Translations under genes and position numbers: made by a program
NCBI GenBank assembly: GCA_950097015.1
Contig: CATNEN010000005.1
Coordinates: 3,649,501 to 3,713,500, forward strand
DNA from: Macrostomum hystrix
Taxonomy: Eukaryota; Platyhelminthes; Macrostomidae
DNA: 64,000 bases
Direction of reading: 5' to 3'
Notes under the pieces: model-generated
Database searches by the model: none
Seen by the model: only the letters and a program-made list of their open reading frames with translations
What the model was told of the DNA's origin: nothing
Shown here: piece by piece, positions 16,219-23,965 of the stretch
Layout: every line of letters begins with the position of its first letter
Position numbering within the stretch: position 1 is the first letter of the stretch

Positions 16219-16468
16219 TTGGGGTCAGTGACAGAGCGGCTAACGCGTTTGCCTCTTGCACCAAGGTCCCTGAGCTCGATTCCGAGGCGAGGCCACATTT
16301 ATTTGAGGCGCAGGCGCGGAGAGAAGGCTTGGGGGCTTGTCGTGCGATTTACGACCTTGATCGCCATCCTCCAGTAAAGTGTACACTGCCTGACGATGAG
16401 AAAGTCAGGGCAGATGTACGTGTCATTGCCTGCAAACCTCCGGCAAAAAAATAAACATTATTATTAGG
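16219..16468 (+). mobile_element. tRNA-derived SINE, full-length-looking copy
   Basis: The head is tRNA-like. There is a pol III A-box-like stretch around 16225-16243 and a B-box-like GCTCGATTCC at 16274-16283 (consensus GGTTCGANTCC). A tRNA-unrelated body follows with a block at about 16379-16420 that recurs nearly unchanged on the minus strand at about 44068-44108 and 56015-56057. The tail is A-rich and ends in AATAAACATTATTA. It starts only about 7 bp after the 46-bp array ends. Seen directly: sequence shared by three loci. Inferred: SINE mobility. Confidence 0.8.
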
Positions 16469-16540
16469 GCCTAAATTAAACGACAAGCCCCAAAAATAAT
16501 GTGGCCTCGCCAGTTATTCTAGCTCAGGAGCCGCTCCGCC
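16469..16540 (-). mobile_element. Partial SINE copy, inverted relative to its neighbour
   Basis: The stretch reads like the head-body junction of the same SINE family on the minus strand: ACGACAAGCCCC, then GTGGCCTCGCC, then a decayed B box. It faces the plus-strand copy at 16219-16468, giving a tail-to-tail arrangement. The B box is eroded. Confidence 0.6.
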
Positions 16541-16615
16541 AATCACTCTTCGATTTCATCGGACATTTTGGGCGAAATCTTGCTAGATTTGGCAATTAAG
16601 TCAGGCTTCGCTCAC

Positions 16616-17522
16616 TTCTCTTAGCCTCCTCCTCCCGCTGGCGCAGCTCGGCGATCTCAGCTCGGCAGTCTCGAATCTCCTTCTCCATGCTGTCCAGGGT
16701 GTTGCCGAAGCTCAGGTGGTCCTCGTGCAGCCGGGCCTTGATCTGCTCGTAGGTGCGCTTGATGTGCTCGGCCTCTTTCAGCTTCATGTTGGTTTTGTCC
16801 ATTTTGTTCTCGAGGTCGCGCAGCTTCTGCGCTTCGGGCGACGCTGCGGCGTCTTCGCCTTCGCCGTTCTTGTCGCCGGCGCCGCCACTCGGCGAGTCGC
16901 CGGCTTCCTTTTTCAACGCCTGGTTGCTCGTCTGCAGCTCCTGCAGGCGCTTCTGCTTGCCGGAGGTCACATGTTTCAGGGCGTTGAGCTTCTTTTTTGT
17001 GTCGCAAACCTGGTGGAATGGGTAGTGCTACTATGAGTAGAGCATTGACAACACGCGCTGTAAATTATTAAAAGTAAGTAACTTTATATCAAGGCATATA
17101 TTAACACAATCAAGCAATCAGTTCAACATGTTTAAGAAACTACGAGTAATTAGGCTCTAGGAGCAAACCGCCTCATGCGTTCTAGAATTCTATAAAAAAT
17201 TCCATAATTTTTTTCAATCGAGCAGCTGCTTTACCTTGTAGTCCATTGCCTGGATGGCGTCGCTTCCAGTCTTGTTGGCCATGGCCGCTCGCTCCACCGG
17301 CCTCTCCTGGAAGGCTTGCCCGATCACGTGATCATCGGCCGACAATCGGTCGCGTAACTGTTTGCGCAGGTCTTTGTTCTCCTTGCGCAGTTGGGCAATT
17401 CTTTCGCGATTCTTTTTCTGGGTATAGTAGCTGTTCTCATAGTAGGCCTTGCGGTCACCTTCCAGCAGGTTGATTTTACTCCGTAGCTCGTCCACCTTCT
17501 CTGTTAGCGAGCGTTCAGTCAT
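16616..17522 (-). CDS. ODAD3: ODAD3/CCDC151 outer dynein arm docking complex subunit, N-terminal two exons (partial)
   Basis: Exon 1 is 17522-17235 (96 codons, donor AG|GTAAAG). Exon 2 is 17009-16616 (acceptor CCACCAG, donor AA|GTGAGC); the join is phase 0 and reads DYK-VCDTKKKLNALKH. The product is a charged coiled coil. The blocks KINLLEGDRKAYYE, KKNRERIAQLRKEN, KKLNALKH and RDLENKMDKTNMKLKEAEHI match the order and spacing of animal CCDC151 (ODA10-like). That protein helps anchor outer dynein arms to ciliary doublet microtubules. The segment with SPSGGAGDKNGEGEDAAASPE is a less conserved insert. Only about 227 residues are here, versus near 600 in the family, so the rest lies beyond array 1 to the left. 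The ATG follows a possible acceptor (TTACAG), so an upstream exon is possible, although this start suits the family N terminus. Confidence 0.87.
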
Positions 17523-19860
17523 GACTGTAATAGCTTGGATTCTAAGCTACTGGCTGACGCTGGAAAGTCAAGTGAGGTTAGAGACTTTTTGAAATTCCTC
17601 AATTGCATTTTCTCTCAATTTGTACTCTCGTAATTTAACAATTAACATTTTCTTCTCTTTATTCTATAAAAATTCACATACTAATAATTAACCCCATTGA
17701 ATCACTTTATGAAAATATTACCAATCAGTATAAAAGGAGCAAGAAAAAGCACATGTAAATTGCTGTCTAGACCTGATTGAAGAAAAAAATACAAAAATTG
17801 AAATTTTATAAAATTTGAAAATAAAGCTAGTTATGCAACTTAATGGCTAGATATTCAGCTTTAAGTCAAAAAAGTATACTTCAAGCTAAATAATATATTC
17901 TTATTATTTAGCTGCAATTTGAAACAAAACACTTGTTAAATACATCCTCTACAAGTTAAACAATATTAAAAGCTTTTAGTAACAATTAATGCATAAACCC
18001 AGACTTTTAAACACAGAAGGGTAACCATTTTTTGCTTGTGAAAGCTAAAAATAACTTTAATATAATATAACGTGTAAAGCATTGTGTAAATTGCAGCACT
18101 TTTTATTTACTATAGCAAGATTTTTTACTTTATTTATAATGTAAAAGCAAATAATATTTTAACAACATCAATAGCTAAATTAGTCAGACTGAAACCCAAA
18201 AAATAGTCCTAGGGCCTATCTTTATCTTAGATACAGAAAAATGTGATAAATTTGTGATCAACATCAGTCACCAGTCGTCTTTTCAGTCATCAGCTGATCA
18301 GTTATCATCTCTGCGTGTCTTCGTAGTATTATTTAATTAAAATAAATTAAAATTACAAAAAAGAAACGCAGTACTGAAATTCTTACTAGAAACCGAAGTA
18401 AAAAATTATGGCATCGTTAAAGAATCGACGAAAAAAATGGTAGCAAATAATTTCAAAAGAGATTTCGTATATCATAGTAACGTTTATTTTCACAACTTTA
18501 TTAAACAGTAAAACAGCTGTGTATTTTATTTATATATATATATATATGTAATATTTTATAAGCTTTCAATGATGTATAAAAACGCAATTTTTTACTATAG
18601 ATTAGTTTTAATGTGCATTGACGAATAGTATGGAAACGACGACAAATATTGATAAAAGTTTCTTGTATTCATATGCTTCCAATCATATAATTTTGTCCAT
18701 TTTAAATTTTAATGATAATTTATAATTAATATTTTCTTCTGATATCGTAGTACATATAGTTCGTTAAGAATAGATAGAACAACATGGTTTCCTTTATGAG
18801 AACCTAAATTCTCAACAGTTAATTGTGTCAACACAATTACGCGTTCTGGGTCGGTATATTGTATGAATAATTTATTTATATGAGTTACTCGAGCTATAAT
18901 TGCTTTAGGGCATTGAGAGATGATATCATGTCCAACTTTTAAAACGTGCTAATCGCGCTTATTGCAAATCGTTCATCGACGATATTATTGCCAGTAATTT
19001 ACATAGATTAAAAGCGTTATGTTAATTGTGTCGTAAAACATTTATGATAAACATAACAAGATGAATACTGGACCATTAGGACGGGATGTGTGTATATGTG
19101 TGTAAATGTGCCACTTTTTCCGATTTTTAGCAAGTGCTTCTTGAAGCTGAAAACACTATAATTAGTGCTTCCTCAGTATTGTGAAAATCATGTACAACAA
19201 CATTTAAATATGACAGCGTACATATACAACTCAAAACCAAAGCCAAAGCTCAAGTCAAATGTGACACAATTAAGAATCTGCACATGCTGTTCTACTCGAC
19301 GGCCGCCGTGATTGTCGAGAAAAAATCTCGAGAAAGTCTTTGACTTCCGTAGTCTCTTTTTCAGGCGGCTATCAATTGTCCTCTACAATTGATGGCTCAA
19401 AAAGATGGAGAATTGACAGATACTAGTGGCAAATTAAATATCACAGATGAAATAAATAAAATATCAGCACCGACTGTTTTGTGCCATTACTGATGCCACG
19501 CCATAACTGAGAGGAATTCAAACTTGTTTTTAGGAGAGCTCGAGAGATCTCGTTTTAATAGAAACAAATTTTGGATATAATTGACCTCTGACGCATTGGA
19601 AAGCAACTTTTCATCCCAATTCAGTGACGAATCAAAATACTGATTGACACGGCCTGAGCACGCGTGAAATGCGGTAAATTTTTGGAAAGCTGATATTAAT
19701 AGAATATCTTAATTAGAAAGCAGAAATTCGGGCTTTCCTGCACCTAGACCGCAAGCAACACTCAGATCCATGTAAGATCTATTTTAAGAACGCGCGGCTT
19801 GCTTGTTTAGACTGACAGTGATTCTGCCAAGGCAAGTGACATTACACAGAGCTGCACGCG
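17523..19860. other. AT-rich intergenic spacer, no gene seen
   Basis: The stretch is AT-rich with many stops in every frame. It holds a (TA)n run at 18531-18548 and a 9-bp hairpin (ATCAATTGT / ACAATTGAT, 5-nt loop) at about 19374-19396. It separates the divergent ODAD3 (-) and the secreted-protein gene (+), so it may contain promoter elements for both. I see no conserved coding stretch. Confidence 0.6.
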
Positions 19861-19925
19861 TAAAATCAGAGATTCCTTGTTCGTGTCGTCGCGCAATGTT
19901 TCCACGGGAATCCCGTCGCAACGAG

Positions 19926-19932
19926 TATAAAT
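19926..19932 (+). promoter_or_regulatory. TATA box of the secreted cystine-knot gene
   Basis: TATAAAT lies 101 nt before the ATG at 20033. Transcription starting about 30 nt downstream would give a 5' UTR of roughly 75 nt with no earlier ATG. Core promoter assigned by motif and position only. Confidence 0.6.
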
Positions 19933-20032
19933 CCGAGGAAAACTAGGAAAATCCAACAGAAGCAACGGAAGCAGTTTCCAAAAGAGCGCCAGTAAAACCT
20001 GGAACTAGAATTCTCAAATAACAGAAGCAGCG

Positions 20033-20584
20033 ATGATTGCAAAATTACTGACATTGTGCAGCCTCATGACCATCGCCAGCGCCGCTCCCGGTGCGGGCAG
20101 GATCTTCGAGATTGTCTCGCCAGAGGAAGCTCAGAGACGCTGTCCGGACGAGTTCCCGGCTCTGCTGCGCACCCACAAGGAGATTCGCCAGCCCGAGTTC
20201 CTGCTCGAGAGGACGCCGCTGAGCAACCAGACTCTGCAGCTGGAGCTGTCGCAGCTGCTCTCCAGTCTGCAGCAGGCCATCCTTCTTCAGAAGCTGACCT
20301 TCAACGTCAGCGAGACGAACCTGCGGCTGCCGAGGTCGCTCATCCAAGCCCCCGACGCCCGCTCGAGACGCTGTCCGCCGATCTTCGAGCTGGACGCCGA
20401 CGGTCTGCTCCGACCCAGGTTTCCCAGCTTCGTGCTCACCGCCGCCTGCTCCGAAGGCTGCCGGCCAGTCAGGCGTGACGTCACCATCTACCGGCTGCTC
20501 TGCAACAGCTTGTCGACGTCCGTCTTTCACAACTCTGGAGCCAGCATCGCCGTCGACTGCACACCGGCTGTAGACTCGTGGTGA
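20033..20584 (+). CDS. Small secreted cystine-knot protein, IL-17-like or noggin/Trunk-like
   Basis: Single-exon ORF of 183 residues. Residues 1-18 form a signal peptide with a likely cut after SAA. N-glycosylation sequons are NQT (65) and NVS (91). A furin-type site RSRR (110-113) sits directly before Cys114. The following about 70 residues hold Cys114, 139, 143, 157 and 176. The pattern CPPIFELD, RFPSFVLTAACSEGC, CRPV, then VDCT resembles invertebrate IL-17 (CPW..D, R.P..+..A.C..C, CxP, VGCTC). The PSFVxxxC..C arrangement also suits noggin or Trunk/PTTH. An odd number of mature cysteines would suit a disulfide-linked dimer. The coding GC content is far above the flanks. A TATA box precedes it; I see no AATAAA within about 350 nt downstream. 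The gene is confident; the family assignment is tentative. Confidence 0.8.
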   Translation: MIAKLLTLCSLMTIASAAPGAGRIFEIVSPEEAQRRCPDEFPALLRTHKEIRQPEFLLERTPLSNQTLQLELSQLLSSLQQAILLQKLTFNVSETNLRLPRSLIQAPDARSRRCPPIFELDADGLLRPRFPSFVLTAACSEGCRPVRRDVTIYRLLCNSLSTSVFHNSGASIAVDCTPAVDSW

Positions 20585-21399
20585 CGAAATGTGTATGACT
20601 ATTGCCGATTATCTCCGTGTACTATACTTTGGGCGTCATCATTGGGCACTGATCTAGGCCTATTTCTCAAGTTCTGTACTTTTCGATTCACTTATTGCTT
20701 GTTGTACATTCATTTAAAACTACTTGCAAGTGACTAATACCTCAATACTTAAGTACATTGGTAGTTGATTTTTTTCTTGTGCTTCATGTCTGACCAACGT
20801 TGCTTCATATTTAGCCTCGGCTTTCTGTAATACTCTCGATACACACTGCATTTTCTGTACTACGACGTTTTGCCTCCTATGCTCGAAAAAAAACCCTGCG
20901 AAAATAATACTGTGGTTCCGTGTATGACTAAATATGCTTAAAATACAATGACTTATCTGATTTGAATTTTTATTTCTAATTTAAGATTTGTAAAAATGCC
21001 ACTTAAAAAAACTCGGTTTTACCATTTGTCTAACAAACTTTGACCATTTGTCTAAAATTGCACTCATTACTCTGAGCTGTATATATACTCTGAGCTGTAT
21101 ATATACTCTGAGCTGTAGATATACCTGGCTATGAACGCCACCCGCAGTTAAAATGCTCATATACTACTTTTGGAGTGAGAAAACCAGTAGCTTTTCAAAA
21201 ACGAAAATTCTACGGCCAACTGCTCCTTAATATAGCTAGCTCTGTGAGAGAGTTACAGTGTTAGGGGTTGAGTATGTGCTCATTGGGCACTTTTGTGTTG
21301 TCAGTTTGTTCAATTGATTCTGGACGCAGGCCAACAAGTGACTCTCAATTAAAGAAACCGCATTCCTAAGGCTGCTGTTTGAAATTTAATTTAAGCAGC
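20585..21399. other. 3' flank and spacer
   Basis: AT-rich stretch after the cystine-knot gene. It contains three tandem copies of an 18-bp unit (TCTGAGCTGTATATATAC) at about 21071-21124. Nothing else is recognised. Confidence 0.5.
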
Positions 21400-21594
21400 T
21401 CAAGTAGCTTCGTCTTCGTCTTCGGCCGGAAAATTCAAGTCTGACTTGGACTCGAGCTCTGCAGGAGCTTGTCGTTACGGCTCCTGACCCAACTGGGCCA
21501 GGTATCGCTTCTTATACTTCTTCTGGACTCGATAACAAACGTTTCCAAGCAATATTTGGTCGAACAACTGTCGACAGTCACTTTTCGTCGAGTT
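21400..21594 (-). pseudogene. Unrecognised C-terminal coding exon with one internal stop
   Basis: On the minus strand an acceptor-like AACTAG is followed at 21594 by 39 codons (NSTKSDCRQLFDQILLG..., with YRVQKKYKKRYLAQ) up to a TAA at 21477-21475. The same frame then continues for 24 codons with an acidic end (FPAEDEDEAT) to a TGA at 21402-21400. Codon use and composition look like real protein on both sides of the TAA. It could be a true 39-residue terminal exon, or a pseudogene or transposon-derived exon with one nonsense change. I do not recognise the family and found no upstream partner exon. Confidence 0.4.
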
Positions 21595-21680
21595 CTAGTT
21601 CGTTTGTTGTAATTTATGTCAGTGACAAGGTTAATTGTGCCGTCTGCTTCGTTGAATGAGTTACCATGGTCTCTGCCATT

Positions 21681-21819
21681 CCCCCAACGTGAGGCGCCAG
21701 AATGTTCTGAACTTTAGCTAGCCTACTACGCGTGTTGAAACAAGGTTGAAACTAACGGCAGCCCGCCCGCTGCTGTTGTCTATGGTCGAGTTCCATAGAT
21801 ATGCACTCATGCGCTAACA
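21681..21819 (-). mobile_element. Possible short LTR with adjacent primer-binding-like site
   Basis: Reading the minus strand, 21819-21713 begins TGTTAG and ends GAACA (TG...CA, about 107 bp). It is followed after 3 nt by TGGCGCCTCACGTTGGGGG (21699-21681), which resembles tRNA primer-binding sites of LTR retrotransposons. No gag or pol is recognisable nearby and no second LTR copy was found. A solo or degenerate element, or chance, are both possible. Confidence 0.3.
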
Positions 21820-21991
21820 ATTAGTTTATAACTTAATTCGTACGAAATTAATCAAAGATCGCGCACAACATTAATATGAAAAATGTATGGAAAATTGAGG
21901 CTCTATACGAGTTTAGCAACCATTTCAGACGCAATAACAGAATTAAAAAACAATAAAAACTGTCAGCTTAGTCACAGTTAGTAAAAAGCTC

Positions 21992-22420
21992 TTAAAGGGC
22001 AGCAGACAAGCACGCCTTAAACATACGCTCAAACGATGCAAACTGTTCGTTTCCAATCATCTTGAGATCCCTTCCCTCGGAAATGTAGCGATGAACCGAC
22101 GCTCGGAAGCAAACTAGAGAACGATCGGCGTAGGATTTGCCATCGGCCATCTTTAGCGACACAAACCATAGCCTGAGGTATGCGCACAGATAACGCACGG
22201 GCATACTCTCGATGTTGTCCGGCAAGTTTTGGTCACGCAAGAAATTCTTTAGTCGGTTCACGTGCACTTCCGTTTGCTTGACGGTCGACTCGCGCTTCGC
22301 TGCATCTTCCACACGCCGCAGATCGCTCTCCTCAGTCTCACTGAGCTCTCGCAGAAGTGATGCGTCATCTATCTCAGACGGATTTTCCAGCTCGGCTTCA
22401 GTCTCTCTGATGAGCAGCCG
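21992..22420 (-). pseudogene. Crypton/DUF3504-type tyrosine recombinase, N-terminal domain fragment
   Basis: The minus-strand frame is open from 22420 to the stop at 21992. An acidic leader (LRELSETEESDLRR) precedes a core with KQTEVHVNRLKNFL, PVRYLCAYLRLWFVSL, DGKSYADRSLVCFRASVHRY and FASFERMFKACL. This is the order of the N-terminal DNA-binding (SAM-like) domain in Crypton elements and Crypton-derived genes (ZMYM2/3, QRICH1, KCTD1). No ATG opens the conserved part, and the catalytic C-terminal domain is absent. The frame ends right after this domain. It is probably a relic or one exon of a domesticated gene. Confidence 0.6.
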
Positions 22421-22625
22421 TCAAACCGGACCATTGACTAATCGCTTGACCGGGTTCGAGACGTCCAAGGCGCGTCAAAAAATCTAGCTTAGACTGCTAA
22501 TATCATCCTCTAGTATAGAATCGTAATTAAAGCTAGTATTAAAGCTAAGCAACACTCTCGTATTCACTAATGTATGTACGTATTTTACATTGAAATATAT
22601 ATTCTCTTAAAAGCTTGAAAGAAAT

Positions 22626-22833
22626 GTATAATATTTCCCACTTATTTTGTTGTCTAGCGGGCAAAGGCTCGAGGTGTCTCGCAAGACAATTGTTTTTGCG
22701 AAAACCTTGTATTTAAGTTATTGAACTAACAGTCCATTATTCGATTCTAAAGAAATTAGTTAGTGAAAACAGACACCTCGAGCGTTTGCCCGCTAGACAA
22801 CAAAATAAGTTGGAAAAGTGGTATGTATCCCCC
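22626..22833. repeat. Foldback palindrome module 1
   Basis: The left arm about 22637-22679 (CTTATTTTGTTGTCTAGCGG, then GCAAAGGCTCGAGGTGTCT) is repeated in inverted form at 22770-22812 with about two mismatches and a roughly 90-bp centre. The outer right end is ATGTATCCCCC (22823-22833), which recurs inverted at 23034-23044. The hairpin could be a foldback or MITE end. Confidence 0.75.
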
Positions 22834-22942
22834 GTAATTGCAACGGGCAACTTAGCAAAAAGTTAAAGGGGAACTAAAGTACTAAAGAGCTAGAAAAGGA
22901 CACCGAGTGCCTTTGCCCCTAGACAACAATTTGAATTTATCA

Positions 22943-23044
22943 GCCTGCGGGGGAGCGGGAAATAAAATATTTATTCACCTAGGGAAATAAATGAAAACAT
23001 GCGTTACATAGACACTCGCCCGGGGCAAAAGGGGGATACATGTA
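22943..23044 (+). repeat. Direct-repeat module A (copy 1)
   Basis: Contains GCGGGGGAGCGGGAAATAAA, then CACCTAGGGAAATAAATGAA, then GCGTTACATAGACACTC, ending GGGGGATACAT. A diverged copy lies at about 23861-23956 after the recombinase fragment, so the two copies flank it in direct orientation. Confidence 0.65.
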
Positions 23045-23121
23045 TAATCTTTCCCACTTATTTCGAGTGCCTTTGCACCCTAGACAGCCGAAATAAGTGG
23101 GAAAGATGGTATGTATCCCCC
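23034..23121. repeat. Foldback palindrome module 2 (88-bp hairpin)
   Basis: GGGGGATACATGTATAATCT, then TTCCCACTTATTTCG, is mirrored by CGAAATAAGTGGGAAAGATG, then GTATGTATCCCCC, around a short centre holding GAGTGCCTTTGCACCCTAGA. The same CCTTTGCCCCTAGACAAC-type core occurs at about 22652 (inverted), 22779 and 22905. Confidence 0.75.
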
Positions 23122-23281
23122 ACTTGGCTGCCGACTTTCATTGCACTTTAAGTCTTCTGTTTCTTGCTACGCTCTGTCTGTAGTCTATGGTGAAAATCAA
23201 AATCCGAGAGGAGGGTAGACGCTAAAAAGACAGCCTTTATGCGAAAAAGACAGAACAGGACAGAATAGCAGACGCTTGTAT

Positions 23282-23845
23282 ATGTCTAGCCCTCGATTTG
23301 AAAGCTTGACTGAGGCCGAGGCGGAGGCCATGATTGGCGGCACGGTCCCTCCGAACACCGTAAAGAAATGCGAGTGGATGCTGTCTACTTTCAATGAATG
23401 GCACGCGTTTAAGAAGCAAGAATGGGCGACGAATGGTGGACCATCCATCATGGTTATCAAGGACATGGATGAGTTTGACAAGACGGACCTGAACTTTCTC
23501 CTGAAGTTGTTTATCCTGGAGGTCCGGACAAAACGGAACGAACGGTACTCGGCTGGTACCCTGAAGGACTTCTTCTCAATGCTACAATACCAAATGCGCA
23601 ACGTGCATCGCAAGGACTGGTGCCTCTGGACGAATGTCGAGTTTGCCGAGTGCAGAAGAGCGTTGGACGCTGCTATGAAGCTATCAACTGCTGAGGGCAA
23701 GGGCGTCGGGCTCAAGAAGTCTGACCCGGTGTCAAAGCCCATCGAAGATGACTGCTGGACGGAGGGTGTGTTTGGTTCCGAGCGTTCTCGTTTTGCACTT
23801 TCTTTGTTTATTTCCCCAGACGTGTGTGACTTATGTCTGTGGTAA
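23282..23845 (+). pseudogene. Crypton/DUF3504-type tyrosine recombinase, N-terminal fragment
   Basis: From the ATG at 23282 the ORF codes for about 187 residues. PPNTVKKCEWMLSTFNEW, FDKTDLNFLLKLFILEVRTK, RYSAGTLKDFFSMLQYQM, FAECRRALDAAMKL, then GVGLKKSDPVSKPIEDDCW and TEGVFG follow the layout of the Crypton/ZMYM-type recombinase N-terminal half. This half ends where the catalytic domain (GVLG, then EHR) should start. Here the frame instead runs through about 23 unrelated residues to a stop, or splices out at an unseen donor. The catalytic Arg/His/Tyr part is missing in the window, so the copy cannot be autonomous. It shares the family, but not close sequence, with 21992-22420 on the other strand. 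Confidence 0.65.
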
Positions 23846-23860
23846 AAGTTCTGTTTCGCG

Positions 23861-23956
23861 CGGGGGCGCGGGAAATAAATGACTTATTGCCCTAGGGCAA
23901 ATAAACGAAACGCGTTACGACATAGACAATGTTGGCGGGCAAGTGGGGGATACATC
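23861..23956 (+). repeat. Direct-repeat module A (copy 2)
   Basis: CGCGGGGGCGCGGGAAATAA, then GCCCTAGGGCAAATAAACGA, then GCGTTACGACATAGAC, ending GGGGGATACAT, parallels copy 1 at 22943-23044. It contains a short palindrome (GCCCTAGGGC). Confidence 0.65.
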
Positions 23957-23965
23957 ATTCTCACT

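Larger units (their letters stand above)
23110..23956 (+). mobile_element. TIR-bounded element carrying a recombinase fragment
   Basis: The perfect terminal inverted repeat ATGTATCCCCCACTTG (23110-23125, mirrored at 23941-23956) bounds 847 bp. The interior holds the plus-strand Crypton-like ORF and module A copy 2. Weaker inverted similarity continues outside the perfect TIR on both sides (AGTGGGAAAGAT against AGTGAGAATGAT), so the true ends may be some 20 bp further out. The right end merges into the second 46-bp array. No target-site duplication could be defined. Confidence 0.55.

Noticed and set aside
16716-17036. Plus-strand ORFs opposite ODAD3 exon 2
   Set aside because: Shadows of a strongly coding minus-strand exon matching the ODAD3 coiled coil.
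20045-20530. 161-codon antisense ORF across the cystine-knot gene
   Set aside because: Shadow of the GC-rich plus-strand gene, which has a signal peptide, glycosylation sites and cysteine pattern.
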